64,000 bases of DNA from CANKHA01 sp963750965 (lineage in GTDB: Bacteria; Pseudomonadota; Alphaproteobacteria; Rhizobiales; Xanthobacteraceae): positions 20,523 through 84,522 of the forward strand of contig CAVVSK010000002.1 of NCBI GenBank assembly GCA_963750965.1, read 5' to 3'. This document shows positions 36,756 through 45,065 of this stretch, in pieces. The notes below the pieces were generated by a model that ran no database searches, was not told the DNA's origin, and saw only the letters and a program-made list of their open reading frames with translations. Every line of letters begins with the position of its first letter. Within the stretch, counting starts at the first letter, position 1. The position numbers and the translations under genes were made by a program.

Positions 36756-37419
36756 TCAACCCTCAGCCTGAAGTGTGTTGAGGATGTTTTCTGCCGATGA
36801 CTTCAAGTGCTTCCGCATTTTGTCCTCCGCCGCCTGTGGATTACGGCTACTAAGGGCTTCGAAGATTGCCACGTGCTCGCGATAGGCCGCCGGTGCGCGA
36901 TGGGCGCGCGCGCCCGACATCAGACGTACAAGCCTGAGCTGGCGATACATACCGGTCATCACCTGCAGCACTTTGCCGTTGCCAGAGGCATGAATAACGG
37001 TCTGATGGAAGTCGATATCGTGATGCGGATAACCGGCGTTACGGTTTCGGGCGAGTAAGCTTGCCGATCCTTTCGAGGCCGTCGGAAAGGTGTTTGAGCT
37101 CGCGTTCAGAGATGAACTCCGCCGCGAGTCGGGCTGCGAGACATTCAAGCTCTTCGCGAACTTGGAGAAGATCGATGATATCTTGCCGCGACGGCTTGAT
37201 GACGTAGGTACCGCGTCTTGGGATCGTCTCAGCCAACCCTTCGAAATGCAGCCGGCGGAGCGCCTCGCGGAGTGGCGCGCGGCTGACCGAGAGCTTTTCG
37301 GCAATATCGTTCTCAAGTAGCCGCCCACCCAATTTTATCTGTCCCGATAGGATCGCGTCTTCCAACGCGAGGTATACGCGGTCGGCCAGTGATGAATCGT
37401 TTTCAAGCCTAATGTCCAT
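36756..37419 (-). pseudogene. GntR-family regulator with FCD domain, copy 1, frameshifted
   Basis: The N-terminal winged helix is intact from the ATG at 37419: LADRVYLALEDAILSGQIKL, LLENDIAEKLSVSRAPLREA and LAETIPRRGTYVIKPSRQDI. The FCD ligand domain continues in another frame from about 37060 with AGYPHHDIDFHQTVIHASGN and ends ENILNTLQAEG. The FCD His/Asp metal-site residues in DIDFHQTVIHASGN are kept. FCD regulators usually repress acid- or amino-acid-catabolism operons and release DNA on binding the substrate. It is the first gene of the leftward operon and a near twin of the regulator at 41.1-41.7 kb. Confidence 0.82.
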
Positions 37420-37445
37420 TTCTTGGTTTTCTCGTCCCTAATGGA

Positions 37446-38258
37446 CTAGGATCTTGCTGAGGAATTGTTTGGTTCGGCGTCGCGCGGATTCTTGAAGAAG
37501 ACCGCCGGTTCTCCTTCTTCGACGATACGGCCCGCATCCATGAACACGACGCGGTTCGCCACCCCGCGCGCAAAGCCCATTTCGTGAGTGACGACGACCA
37601 TCGTCATGCCTTCGCGTGCCAGGCCGATCATGACGTCAAGTACTTCCTGGATCATCTCAGGATCGAGCGCCGAGGTCGGCTCATCGAACAGAATCATTTT
37701 TGGCTGCATCGCTAGCGCACGCGCAATGGCGACACGCTGCTGCTGACCGCCAGAAAGCTGTGCGGGATAGAACAGCTCCTTCTCGAGAATGCCGACCTTC
37801 TTCAACAGCGTGCGGGCAAGCTCCCTTGCCTGCTGCTTGGGCATGCCACGTACCAGAACCGGCGCCAGCGTGATGTTCTGCGAGACAGTGAGATGCGGAT
37901 AAAGATTGAATTGCTGGAACACCATCCCGATTTCGGCGCGCAAGCGCGTTATCGCACGCTGATCTGTGTTCAGATTGACGCCGTCCACAACGATCTCGCC
38001 ACCGGAGATCGGCTCCAGCTTGTTGATGCAACGTAGAAGCGTGCTTTTGCCTGAGCCGCTGGGGCCGCAAATGACCACGACCTCGCCGCGGGCGATATCG
38101 AGGTTGACATCCTTCAGCACCTGCAATGTGCCGAAGAACTTGTTTACGGCGCGAAATGTCACCATCGATGAGCTTTCTTGCGGCCTCACGTCGACCTCGC
38201 TGTCGGCTTCCGGGAGCTTCTGAAACGTCGAATGCATGAACGATCCCATTATTGACAT
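37446..38258 (-). CDS. Polar amino-acid ABC transporter ATP-binding protein
   Basis: 270 residues of the GlnQ/HisP type. Walker A GPSGSGKSTLLRC is near residues 65-77, Q-loop MVFQQFNLYPHLTV, signature LSGGQQQRVAIARALAMQPK, Walker B MILFDEPTSALDPE and switch His in VVVTHEMGFA. It energises the permeases at 30.9-32.3 kb. The start at 38258 overlaps the upstream oxidoreductase end by ten bases; a Met at residue 32 (MVTFRAVNKFFG) would give a more usual N-terminus. Intact. It lies 26 bases before the first regulator gene, so regulator and transporter may share a transcript. Confidence 0.9.
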   Translation of the reverse strand: MSIMGSFMHSTFQKLPEADSEVDVRPQESSSMVTFRAVNKFFGTLQVLKDVNLDIARGEVVVICGPSGSGKSTLLRCINKLEPISGGEIVVDGVNLNTDQRAITRLRAEIGMVFQQFNLYPHLTVSQNITLAPVLVRGMPKQQARELARTLLKKVGILEKELFYPAQLSGGQQQRVAIARALAMQPKMILFDEPTSALDPEMIQEVLDVMIGLAREGMTMVVVTHEMGFARGVANRVVFMDAGRIVEEGEPAVFFKNPRDAEPNNSSARS

Positions 38259-39447
38259 ACGCGCATCGCCGTTCCGTCGACGCCGCTATCTCCGACTGGA
38301 AAATAGTGTCGGATAACCATCTGTCCGGTGAACGGCGACATCATCACGCCGGCATTGCCGTGACCGGCGGCGATGAACGAAATTCGAGAGCTCCGGCGCA
38401 AAACCGATGGCCGGCAGGTTGCTGGGCGTGCAGGGTTCAAGACCTGCCCATCCTCGCAGGATGCGCAGCGACGAAAACGACGGAATGATTTCCGCGATGT
38501 TGCGCATCATCGTCGCGATGGTGACCGGATCTGACATTGCGCGTCGGGCCGACGAAACCGAACCCACCGCAGAAGAGGACGTTGCCGTTAGCCGTCTGCG
38601 TGAATGACGACAGCTGCCACGGGTTTTCAAGTTCGGCGTGCTGCCGCGTTTCGTCGGCAGGCATATCCTCGAATTCGAGGGAAACGGGATCGAGCCCGGC
38701 GACAACATTCGCCCCTGCATAGATCGTGTTGCGCAGGGTTCCCGAGGGCAAAGCTTCGCTGACGATCATTTGCGCACGTTTGGGCATGATTTCGAGTCGC
38801 GTGCCGCAAAGGGCAGCCACCTGCTCCGCTGCGGCGCCGGCAGCATTGATCACAAGCCCGGCGGTATACGATCCGGCGGTCGTAACCACTTCGATAATCG
38901 TGTCTTCCGCGGCGCTTCAGTTCAGTCACGCGTGCGGGAATGGTGATTTCGGCGCCATTTTTGCGTGCCGCACGGAGATATCCAAACGCAAGTTGGATCG
39001 GATTGACCGCTCCCTGGTCAGGGGTGATCAAGGCCCGAGCGATGCGCGGCGAAAGCAGGGGCTCGGCTTCAAGTGCATCATTACGATCAAGCCATTCGAT
39101 GCGAAGCCCCTCCCCGCGCCGCTTTTCAGCGAAGCGCTTGAGCAGATCCACATGGCTTTCGTCCATGAACCACCATGAGCCCAGGCCGCCGGCAGAATTC
39201 GATCGAGCCGCCAAGTTCTTCCACAAGATCCGGGAAACATCGCGAAACTTTTCACCACGATGTCCGTAACCGGGCCGGATTTGCGCTTGGCGACGCTACC
39301 AACCAAGCCTTCGGCCGCTCCGGTGGCGCCCGAAGCAACGCCGTGCAGCCTCTACGACTTGGACCGAGAGCCCGCGCTTGGCCAATGATGTGCGACCGAG
39401 GCGCCTATCGCGCCAGCGCCTATAACAATGGCATCAGGCCGCAGCAT
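38249..39447 (-). pseudogene. DAO-family FAD oxidoreductase (HcnC/OoxB-like), several frameshifts
   Basis: From the ATG at 39447: MLRPDAIVIGAGAIGASVAH, then in other frames KRGLSVQVVEA, GGLGSWWFMDESHVDLLKRF and DQGAVNPIQLAFGYLRAARK. Further segments are GLVINAAGAAAEQVAALCGT, RILRGWAGLEPCTPSNLPAI and the C-terminal FAD turn FIAAGHGNAGVMMSPFTGQM. Four or more indels separate them. The family oxidises amino acids or secondary amines; HcnC/OoxB members pair with FAD and ferredoxin subunits like those at 22.6-24.2 kb. It overlaps the ATPase gene by ten bases. Intact motifs suggest a recent or artefactual break. Confidence 0.8.
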
Positions 39448-39471
39448 GACGCCCTCTTGCCGACCGCTACC

Positions 39472-40889
39472 TCAACCCGCAGTGCTTCCATCAGCGATGC
39501 GATGGATGTGGCTCGCGGTCGAGCCGGATACCGCTTCGAAAACCCGATCGATCTGTCCGGCAGACAAGAGATGCCTTGACGTCAGCTTGCGGAATTTGGC
39601 TTCGATTTCCGACGCGCTCATAGGGTTTTCGAAATGCCCTTTGGCGCCGAAAATCTCCGCCTGGTGTTTTTCGCCTGTGACCGTTTCGATTTCGACCCGG
39701 GTCGGCATCTTGCTCGGATAAAGCGCTTGGAATTTCGGGTCCCTGACCAGTTCGACCTTTTCCGCCATCGCGGCCACTCGCGGATCCCCGATCGTCTCCA
39801 TGTCGTAACTGCGCGGATCGCCGAGATCGTGGAACCAGGTCGCATGCCGCCGTGAAAACCACGCTGTATTGCGCCGACATCACCGCTGGCCATTGCCGCG
39901 CGCTGTTCTGCTTGATGACCTTGTCGTAGGTGTGGATCACGATCCGCTTGATCTGCTCTGGCTTCAGCCCGGTTTTCGTGCGGAGCGACGCTAATGCAAT
40001 CGATTGTACCGTGCTGATCGCTGCAGCAGGCGTAGGGTTTGACGGTGATTTCCTCAATTGCGAAGCGCTTGCCGAGATCGACACGAGCCGTCCAGCTCCG
40101 GTGCCGACGAGAACGTCTTGCAATAGCCATACATCCCCTCAAGCACAGTGTGCGGTCCGGTAAATCCTTCGGCGGCAAGTGACGCCGCCAGCACCCCGCC
40201 TTCCGCGGCGCGGCCGGCATGCAGACGCTTCACCATTCCGCCACTCTGGCTGAATTCCATGATGCCGCTGGCAAGCGAGCCGGCGACGCCAAAAGCATCG
40301 GCGGTGCTCACCGTGTCGAGTTTCAGAAGGCTCGCCGCGGAGGCGGCGGCCCCAAAAACACCATTGGTGCCGGTAGAATGAAACCCGCCCATCATATGGG
40401 CGAGCGCGCCAACTCCAAGTCCCGACGCGCGCGATCAACTCATAGCCGACGATAATGGACGTCAGCAGATCAGCGCCTGAACGCATTGACGTCTTCACAA
40501 ACAGCAAGTGCAGCCGGCACGACCACGGTGCCGGGATGAAGCAAGCGACTCATCGTGAACATCGTCTAGCTCAAATGCGTGTCCCGCGGTCCCATTGACC
40601 AATGCGGCAAGGCCAGCGGAAGCGCGCCAGCGAGCGCCAAGGATGGATGACTTGTTATTTGTCGGCGCCGCTGGCCGTCTTTTCGGCATAGCTGCGCGGC
40701 CATTTGAGACCACGGCCGAGTGGAGCCGAAAATCGTCACGCCAATGGTATCAAGAAGATAGTTTTGGCGAGTGGATAAAGCGATGCGGGAAGCGTGCCGG
40801 GCTCGGCCTTACTCGCGAATTCCGCCAAGCTGCATCGTCGAACCCGGCATCATCACCGCCCCCTGTCTTTTGTCGACAATATCCGCCAT
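39472..40889 (-). pseudogene. MmgE/PrpD family protein (subgroup C, second copy), several frameshifts
   Basis: Pieces in order: an N-terminal LPASLYPLAK and FLDTIGVTIFGSTRPWS, then GTAGHAFELDDVHDE and FHSTGTNGVFGAAASAASLL. They continue KRLHAGRAAEGGVLAASLAA, EEITVKPYACCSDQHGTIDC and a C-terminal lid with KHQAEIFGAKGHFENPMSAS. The CCSD motif and the KRLHAGRAAEGG loop pair it with the intact gene at 17498-18922. Four or more frame changes are needed. The start is uncertain: the ATG at 40889 or one about 36 bases further in. It lies just upstream of the broken oxidoreductase and downstream of the second regulator. Confidence 0.8.
40870..40879. promoter_or_regulatory. TTGTCGACAA palindrome at the start of a subgroup C mmgE gene
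   Basis: A perfect ten-base palindrome extended to TTGTCGACAAT. The same eleven bases occur at 18951-18961, 29 bases upstream of the other subgroup C gene. It lies about 180 bases from the second GntR gene. Here it falls just inside the proposed coding start (codons for IVDK), so it may mean the true start is further in, or it may be chance. Confidence 0.25.
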
Positions 40890-41068
40890 GGGGGTGATGT
40901 CAATAGGGGCAAGCGCGTAAATTCGACTGACGCAAAGTAGGCATGCGCACGCGGATTCGCGCCCGGGCGCGACTTCGCGCTTAACGCGCTGTGGCCAGGT
41001 AATAAGTGGCGATGCTAAACAACGTGGCGGCCGCGCTTATAACGTCGCGCGTGAGGCTGCATCAGTCC

Positions 41069-41730
41069 TTAAGCCGGACCAGAGATGCTCTTCGCGATTG
41101 CACGCAAATGCTTGCGCATTGCTTTTTCCGCTGCGTCCGGGTTGCCCGCTTCAGGGCCGCGATAATTGTCACATGCTCGGCGTGAGTCTGCGATGCCTTT
41201 CCGACGCCGGATATCAGACGCACTATCCTCAGGCTTCTATGTACGGAAGACATAATCTGGACGAGCTTGGCATTGCCGGAGGCTTGCACCATCAACTGGT
41301 GGAAATCGATGTCGTGAGCCGGATAGCCCGCTTTGGGGTTTTTCGCGATGAAGTTTCCGATGCGCGTCACACCTGTGGAAAGGTGCTCGAGCTCATCCGG
41401 CTTCATATTTTTTGCCGCCAACCGCGTTGCCAGGCATTCGAGTTGCTCGCGGATTTGAAGCAGATCGATCACATCCTTGCGCGAGGGTTTGATTACGTAA
41501 GTGCCCTCGCCTCGGCAGGGTCTCGGCCAGTCCCTCGAAATGCAGTCGGCGCAACGCTTCTCGCAACGGGGCTCGGCTGACTGAAAGTGCTCCGAAAGGT
41601 CGTTCTCAAGCAGCCGCTCGCCGAGCGCGATCTGACCCGACAGGATCGCATTCTCAATGGCGAGATAGACCCGATCCGTGAGCGATAGGTCGTCTTTGAG
41701 TTTGAGTTCGACTGCTAAGTCCATCGCCAC
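41069..41730 (-). pseudogene. GntR-family regulator with FCD domain, copy 2, three indels (recognition helix out of frame)
   Basis: From the ATG at 41730: LTDRVYLAIENAILSGQIAL and LLENDLSEHF. The next 30 or so codons are in the wrong frame; read one base off they give SVSRAPLREALRRLHFEGLA, the DNA-binding helix of the twin regulator. The frame returns at GTYVIKPSRKDVIDLLQIRE and the FCD motif AGYPAHDIDFHQLMVQASGN is normal. A third shift near 41150 replaces the proper end (GNPDAAEKAMRKHLRAIAK, stop at 41069). One frame stays open throughout, so a 222-residue product with a scrambled helix is predicted. It stands at the right-hand end of the island. Confidence 0.8.
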
Positions 41731-42040
41731 TGACGATTACCATCCTCAAAATGACACAGCTATGAGATTCAGGACTGCCGCTACGGAGACGACCGCCGGC
41801 ACCTTTTAAGCGCGTCTACAAAGATAGCAAACGGTCGCAACGTTTTTCATTATAATCCTAACATTTCAACGGCTTACAACAAGGCACGCTATCGGTCGTG
41901 AGTTTACTGATCTAGCAGCGACAATTTGCCTTCGAAGGAGGCGAATAATTTTTATGGAACGCTAGACGACACCACCGAATCGTAGGTCGCCACTTCCGCA
42001 ATTCCGTAATGTGTCATTATGCGAATCTAGCCGTCGTACC
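41731..42040. other. Intergenic boundary, no gene seen
   Basis: About 310 bases, more AT-rich than its neighbours. It separates the catabolic island from the small-gene region. It should hold the promoter of the second GntR gene on its left side. I see no RNA gene, repeat or convincing reading frame in it. Confidence 0.5.
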
Positions 42041-42352
42041 TCACCGCAGCGCCTTGCGCCAGCCGGCGGCACGCGCGGCTTCCTCCGAGCAAAACCATCG
42101 CTCCCCTTTGAACAAGTTGATGCGGGTTGCCCAGTAATATTCCTGGCCATGGACGTGGTAGATCTGCTCGCCCGTGTTGTAACTTATGTTGCCCTTTATG
42201 CCGCAGCCGACCAGCAAAGGCCCGATCTCAAAAGCAGCAACCAAAACGGCAATAACGACCAAGCCTCGAAGCATCAAGCCGGAGGAGCTTGGTGGCCGGT
42301 GGTAGTTACGAGACGAAGGCGGCCGATGCCGGTATTTAACGTCTCTCCGCAT
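42041..42352 (-). CDS. Small membrane-anchored sunset-domain protein
   Basis: 103 residues from the ATG at 42352, which has a strong GGGGGAG site eight bases upstream; an earlier start at 42373 lacks one. A hydrophobic segment, LMLRGLVVIAVLVAAFEIGP, is followed by the conserved block CGIKGNISYNTGEQIYHVHG, a YYWATRINLFKGERWFCSEE stretch and a terminal AARAAGWRKA. That block is the sunset domain, common in small secreted or anchored proteins of this bacterial order and often beside nuclease or envelope genes. Function unknown; the periplasmic face is likely. Confidence 0.75.
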   Translation of the reverse strand: MRRDVKYRHRPPSSRNYHRPPSSSGLMLRGLVVIAVLVAAFEIGPLLVGCGIKGNISYNTGEQIYHVHGQEYYWATRINLFKGERWFCSEEAARAAGWRKALR

Positions 42353-42413
42353 AGCGCTCCCCCTACGTGGCACCTTAACGCATCGGAATCACCGGTCCTA
42401 GTATTCTCTGGGA

Positions 42414-42824
42414 TTGGTTAAACGGCTGACCGCCGGCGAAGAGCTTCGGCAAGACCGTTGGTTGCTGCTTCGAGCAATTTCACTGCGGAGCTATGCAACT
42501 CACTTCATAGCAGGCATCTTGAATTTTCAGATCTCTGACGAGGGGAGCAAAGATATACTAAGCAAAATTGTCGCCGCCGGAGAAAATTCACCGCGAGTTG
42601 ACATTGCGTTGCTCCGACAGAGGAATATTGGGATGAGCGGCAAGCGAATTGGTCCGACCTCAAAAGAAAATATTGCGATCAACCTGATATTCGACTGGTT
42701 GGATGAGTATCGTTTCAATCGCACACCCCAGGAATATGCGGACATTGCAAAGCGTCTGCCGAAGCTTGAGGCGCTTCATGCTTATGTGAACCAACGCCTA
42801 AGAGAGTATGCCGACGTGGGATAA
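42414..42824 (+). CDS. Hypothetical protein
   Basis: An open frame of up to 136 codons beginning at a TTG; ATG codons inside (for example at 42633) are also possible. The middle and end look protein-like (SKDILSKIVAAGENSPRVDI, NLIFDWLDEYRFNRTPQEYA) with a helical, charged composition. No family is recognised. It lies between the sunset-domain gene and a small winged-helix-like frame. Start and even coding status are uncertain. Confidence 0.4.
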   Translation: MVKRLTAGEELRQDRWLLLRAISLRSYATHFIAGILNFQISDEGSKDILSKIVAAGENSPRVDIALLRQRNIGMSGKRIGPTSKENIAINLIFDWLDEYRFNRTPQEYADIAKRLPKLEALHAYVNQRLREYADVG

Positions 42825-42934
42825 AGCATCTGCATAGTTTTGGGGAGAAATTTCGGAGTAGGAACGCACCACGGCCGCACCGAAAGCCGCAACGGGAGCG
42901 ATTTATCCAGATCACCGAATCGCAAGCAGAGCGA

Positions 42935-43180
42935 TTGATCAGGCTCGAGTCTGCATGCTGGCCGCTATTCACGATCCTGCTTTTCGAAAGCTTCCGACAC
43001 CATGGGCGGGCGTTTATCCTCCCGGTCACCAAACTCGCCACCGTCAAAGGATTGAGCGGTAGAAACCTGCGTCGGTTGGTGGGCCGGTTGGAAGAGTCCG
43101 GCCTGATTTCAACGTGCCGAAAGGCGCATGCACCACCCACGATCACCGTCGTCCTGAGCCGGCCAAATTTGGCCGGCTAG
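42935..43180 (+). CDS. Small winged-helix-like hypothetical protein
   Basis: 81 codons from a TTG; the same frame stays open for about 17 codons upstream (with QRERFIQITESQAER). The segment VTKLATVKGLSGRNLRRLVG followed by RLEESGLISTCRKAHAPPTI looks like a winged-helix DNA-binding fold with a beta-wing, as in small accessory-element proteins of Bradyrhizobium relatives. No start with a good ribosome site is visible. It lies just before a tandem repeat at 43276. Low certainty. Confidence 0.4.
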   Translation: MIRLESACWPLFTILLFESFRHHGRAFILPVTKLATVKGLSGRNLRRLVGRLEESGLISTCRKAHAPPTITVVLSRPNLAG

Positions 43181-43275
43181 GCGGACATTTTTGGCCGGCT
43201 GGTATTTTTACAACACCCAACTTAGCCAATAACGGCAGGCACAACTTTGATTTTTGAAAAACCAAAAAGCCTTCT

Positions 43276-43325
43276 TGTCTTACTTCTTATCTTACTTCTT
43301 ATCTTACTTCTGTTACTTACTTGTC
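43276..43325. repeat. AT-rich 12-base tandem repeat
   Basis: The unit CTTACTTCTTAT occurs about two and a half times in tandem, followed by degenerate CTTACTT copies. Just upstream, TTTGGCCGGCT occurs twice, near 43164 and 43188. The block follows the small winged-helix frame at 42935-43180. It could be a binding array or simple slippage repeat; nothing else in the stretch 43181-43509 is recognised. Confidence 0.6.
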
Positions 43326-43509
43326 TTTCAATAATAGATTCATTGGATATGGGAGGATGGAATCGGAATGGTGCACGCTGATGCGGATCGCCGGACGTCG
43401 GCGCCTCAACCAACAATCGGCCAGCGACACACCTGACGGTAAAGATCGGCGGTAAAACTGGTGGCGTCCGCTTCATTGGTAAAATTAGGTAGCTACTGAC
43501 ATCGTCGCC

Positions 43510-43602
43510 ATGGCAACGACGCTCAGACTTATCCTAGATCATCCCGTAGGCCGTGCCCGCACCAAAACCACCACCACCAACACCAAGACTGTTGTGCCCT
43601 AG
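43510..43602 (+). CDS. Possible 30-residue Thr/Lys-rich peptide
   Basis: A short frame from the ATG at 43510 to the TAG at 43600: MATTLRLILDHPVGRA followed by RTKTTTTNTKTVVP. The composition and clear start suggest the N-terminus of a longer protein that has been cut. A second open frame, about 43606-43811, follows with coding-like sequence (PIEPAIDAKRQRKRELHRMR, LIAGWSPKSARYSQPKAIRD) but no start. The two may be one broken gene. Low confidence. Confidence 0.3.
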   Translation: MATTLRLILDHPVGRARTKTTTTNTKTVVP

Positions 43603-43795
43603 TTAGCGGGACTGTCGGCGGTTCGGAAAAACCCAAGTCGCCGATCGAGCCGGCGATCGATGCCAAGCGTCAGCGCAAGCGCGAACTGCATCGTATGCGC
43701 GACACCTTAATCGCTGGCTGGTCACCTAAAAGCGCGCGCTACTCGCAACCAAAGGCGATCCGTGATATCTTGGGCGAGTTGCTGGCAGGCAAGCT

Positions 43796-44398
43796 ATGGC
43801 TCGACACATGACCAACAAGCATGGCACTGACCTCCTCGATCGGTGGCGCGCGAGTCGCGACCAAGCCCTAAACACGTTGCGACGGCTTGATGCTGCGAAA
43901 TGCGAGCGCAACCGCGCGATAATTCAGCAGGCGCGCGACACCCTGCGACGAACCGATCTCGCCGAACGCGCGCGTCGCCGCGCGATCATCGCCGAAGCAC
44001 GAGAGAAGTTGCGACGCGGGCAACCTATGCCCCCGCAGAACCACATCCAACGCGAGCGCCGTCTCGTCATCGAGAAAGCGCGCGAAGCTCTGCGATTCTG
44101 GCAACGCAAGGCGCCGCGAGCGCCAAGCGCCGCAGAAACGAAGTCTATCGACGATCGCATCGCCGCCGCGTTCGAGGCTCGCGCATGGCTCGACGCGGCC
44201 CGCACCGAAGCGGTGGGACAGGCGCTCGGCGAGGTGCGCAAACAGTTGCGCGGCGAACTCGCCAAGCTGAAATCGGAAACCGACATGCGCATCAGCGCTC
44301 TACTGGCGGAAATGGACAAGCTCAAGCACGTCAGCGGCGATGTTCGAGGCGAGGTAATCGACATGCCAAAGGTTTTGGATCGCCGTAATGCCGCATGA
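43796..44398 (+). CDS. Hypothetical protein, Arg/Ala-rich coiled coil
   Basis: 200 residues from the ATG at 43796. The sequence is strongly helical and charged. Two similar repeats (NTLRRLDAAKCERNRAIIQQ, then DTLRRTDLAERARRRAIIAE) are followed by a related third with REALRFWQ. The C-terminal half (QALGEVRKQLRGELAKLKSE) should form a coiled coil. No catalytic motif or membrane segment is visible. The start overlaps the end of the preceding unnamed frame (43811). Family not recognised; a phage or mobile-element origin is possible. Confidence 0.5.
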   Translation: MARHMTNKHGTDLLDRWRASRDQALNTLRRLDAAKCERNRAIIQQARDTLRRTDLAERARRRAIIAEAREKLRRGQPMPPQNHIQRERRLVIEKAREALRFWQRKAPRAPSAAETKSIDDRIAAAFEARAWLDAARTEAVGQALGEVRKQLRGELAKLKSETDMRISALLAEMDKLKHVSGDVRGEVIDMPKVLDRRNAA

Positions 44399-44585
44399 TC
44401 AGGCCGCCCGCCCGGACGCGACTGCCATTGCGACAATAGGTACAGCGCAACACCAGCCGCGACGATGATCCAAAGCCATTCCATCGCGTCCCGCCGAAGC
44501 TTTTAAGTAGGATTGAAATTATGGTTTATTTTCAATCGGGAAAGTTAAGTTAGCCAACAGATTTCGATTTGATGCATTCTCCGTC

Positions 44586-45002
44586 ATGAGATATATAAAT
44601 TCGATGCTGACCGGCATATCGAAACCAGTGCGGTATTGGGTGGCGATGGGATTCATCACCCTTTACGCCGTCTGCATTCTTGTTCCCACGGCTGCGCTCG
44701 CATTCAATGGCGCTTCCTGCCTCACAGAGCACCTGTTGGCGCAAGCTCACAGTCATGCCGGTGACGCCACTCATGAGCACGGCGACGAGCACGATCACAT
44801 CGGCACGACCAACAATCCCGATAATGACAACTCGGCAAACAGCAAGTGTTGCGGGATGATCTTCTGCTCTGCGCTTACTCCGGAGCTGGCCTCGTCCTTG
44901 GCTCCTGCCGTTCTGTCCGGACGCACGACCCTTGCGGCCATGCAGGACTTCAGCGGCCTTCCGCCCGACAAACTCATTCGCCCACCGAAATCCCAATCCT
45001 GA
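44586..45002 (+). CDS. Secreted or anchored His-rich protein of the metal cluster
   Basis: 138 residues. A hydrophobic segment, VAMGFITLYAVCILVPTAAL, acts as signal or anchor. It is followed by a His/Asp-rich stretch, HSHAGDATHEHGDEHDHIG, and a CCGMIFCSAL cysteine motif. These suggest binding of copper or another soft metal in the periplasm. It opens a run of plus-strand metal genes (lipoprotein, TolC-like, multicopper oxidase, cupredoxin, CusF). The start at 44586 or the Met seven codons later are both possible. Function is inferred from composition and neighbours. Confidence 0.65.
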   Translation: MRYINSMLTGISKPVRYWVAMGFITLYAVCILVPTAALAFNGASCLTEHLLAQAHSHAGDATHEHGDEHDHIGTTNNPDNDNSANSKCCGMIFCSALTPELASSLAPAVLSGRTTLAAMQDFSGLPPDKLIRPPKSQS

Positions 45003-45065
45003 TTGAGCTGACGCCCGCCGCTAGCGGCGCCAAGCGTTCTTTGTAATCCGGATTTGGGAGTTTTC

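Noticed and set aside
43276..43325. Possible CRISPR array
   Set aside because: The repeats are 12 bases in direct tandem without spacers and no cas gene is present.
43924..44484. Minus-strand frame starting with a hydrophobic MEWLWIIVAAGVALYLL
   Set aside because: The first 25 residues look like a membrane segment, but the rest is antisense to the coiled-coil gene; no support for a real gene.
44550..44996. Minus-strand open frame opposite the His-rich protein
   Set aside because: The plus strand has a signal segment, His-rich region and Cys motif, so the opposite frame is a shadow.
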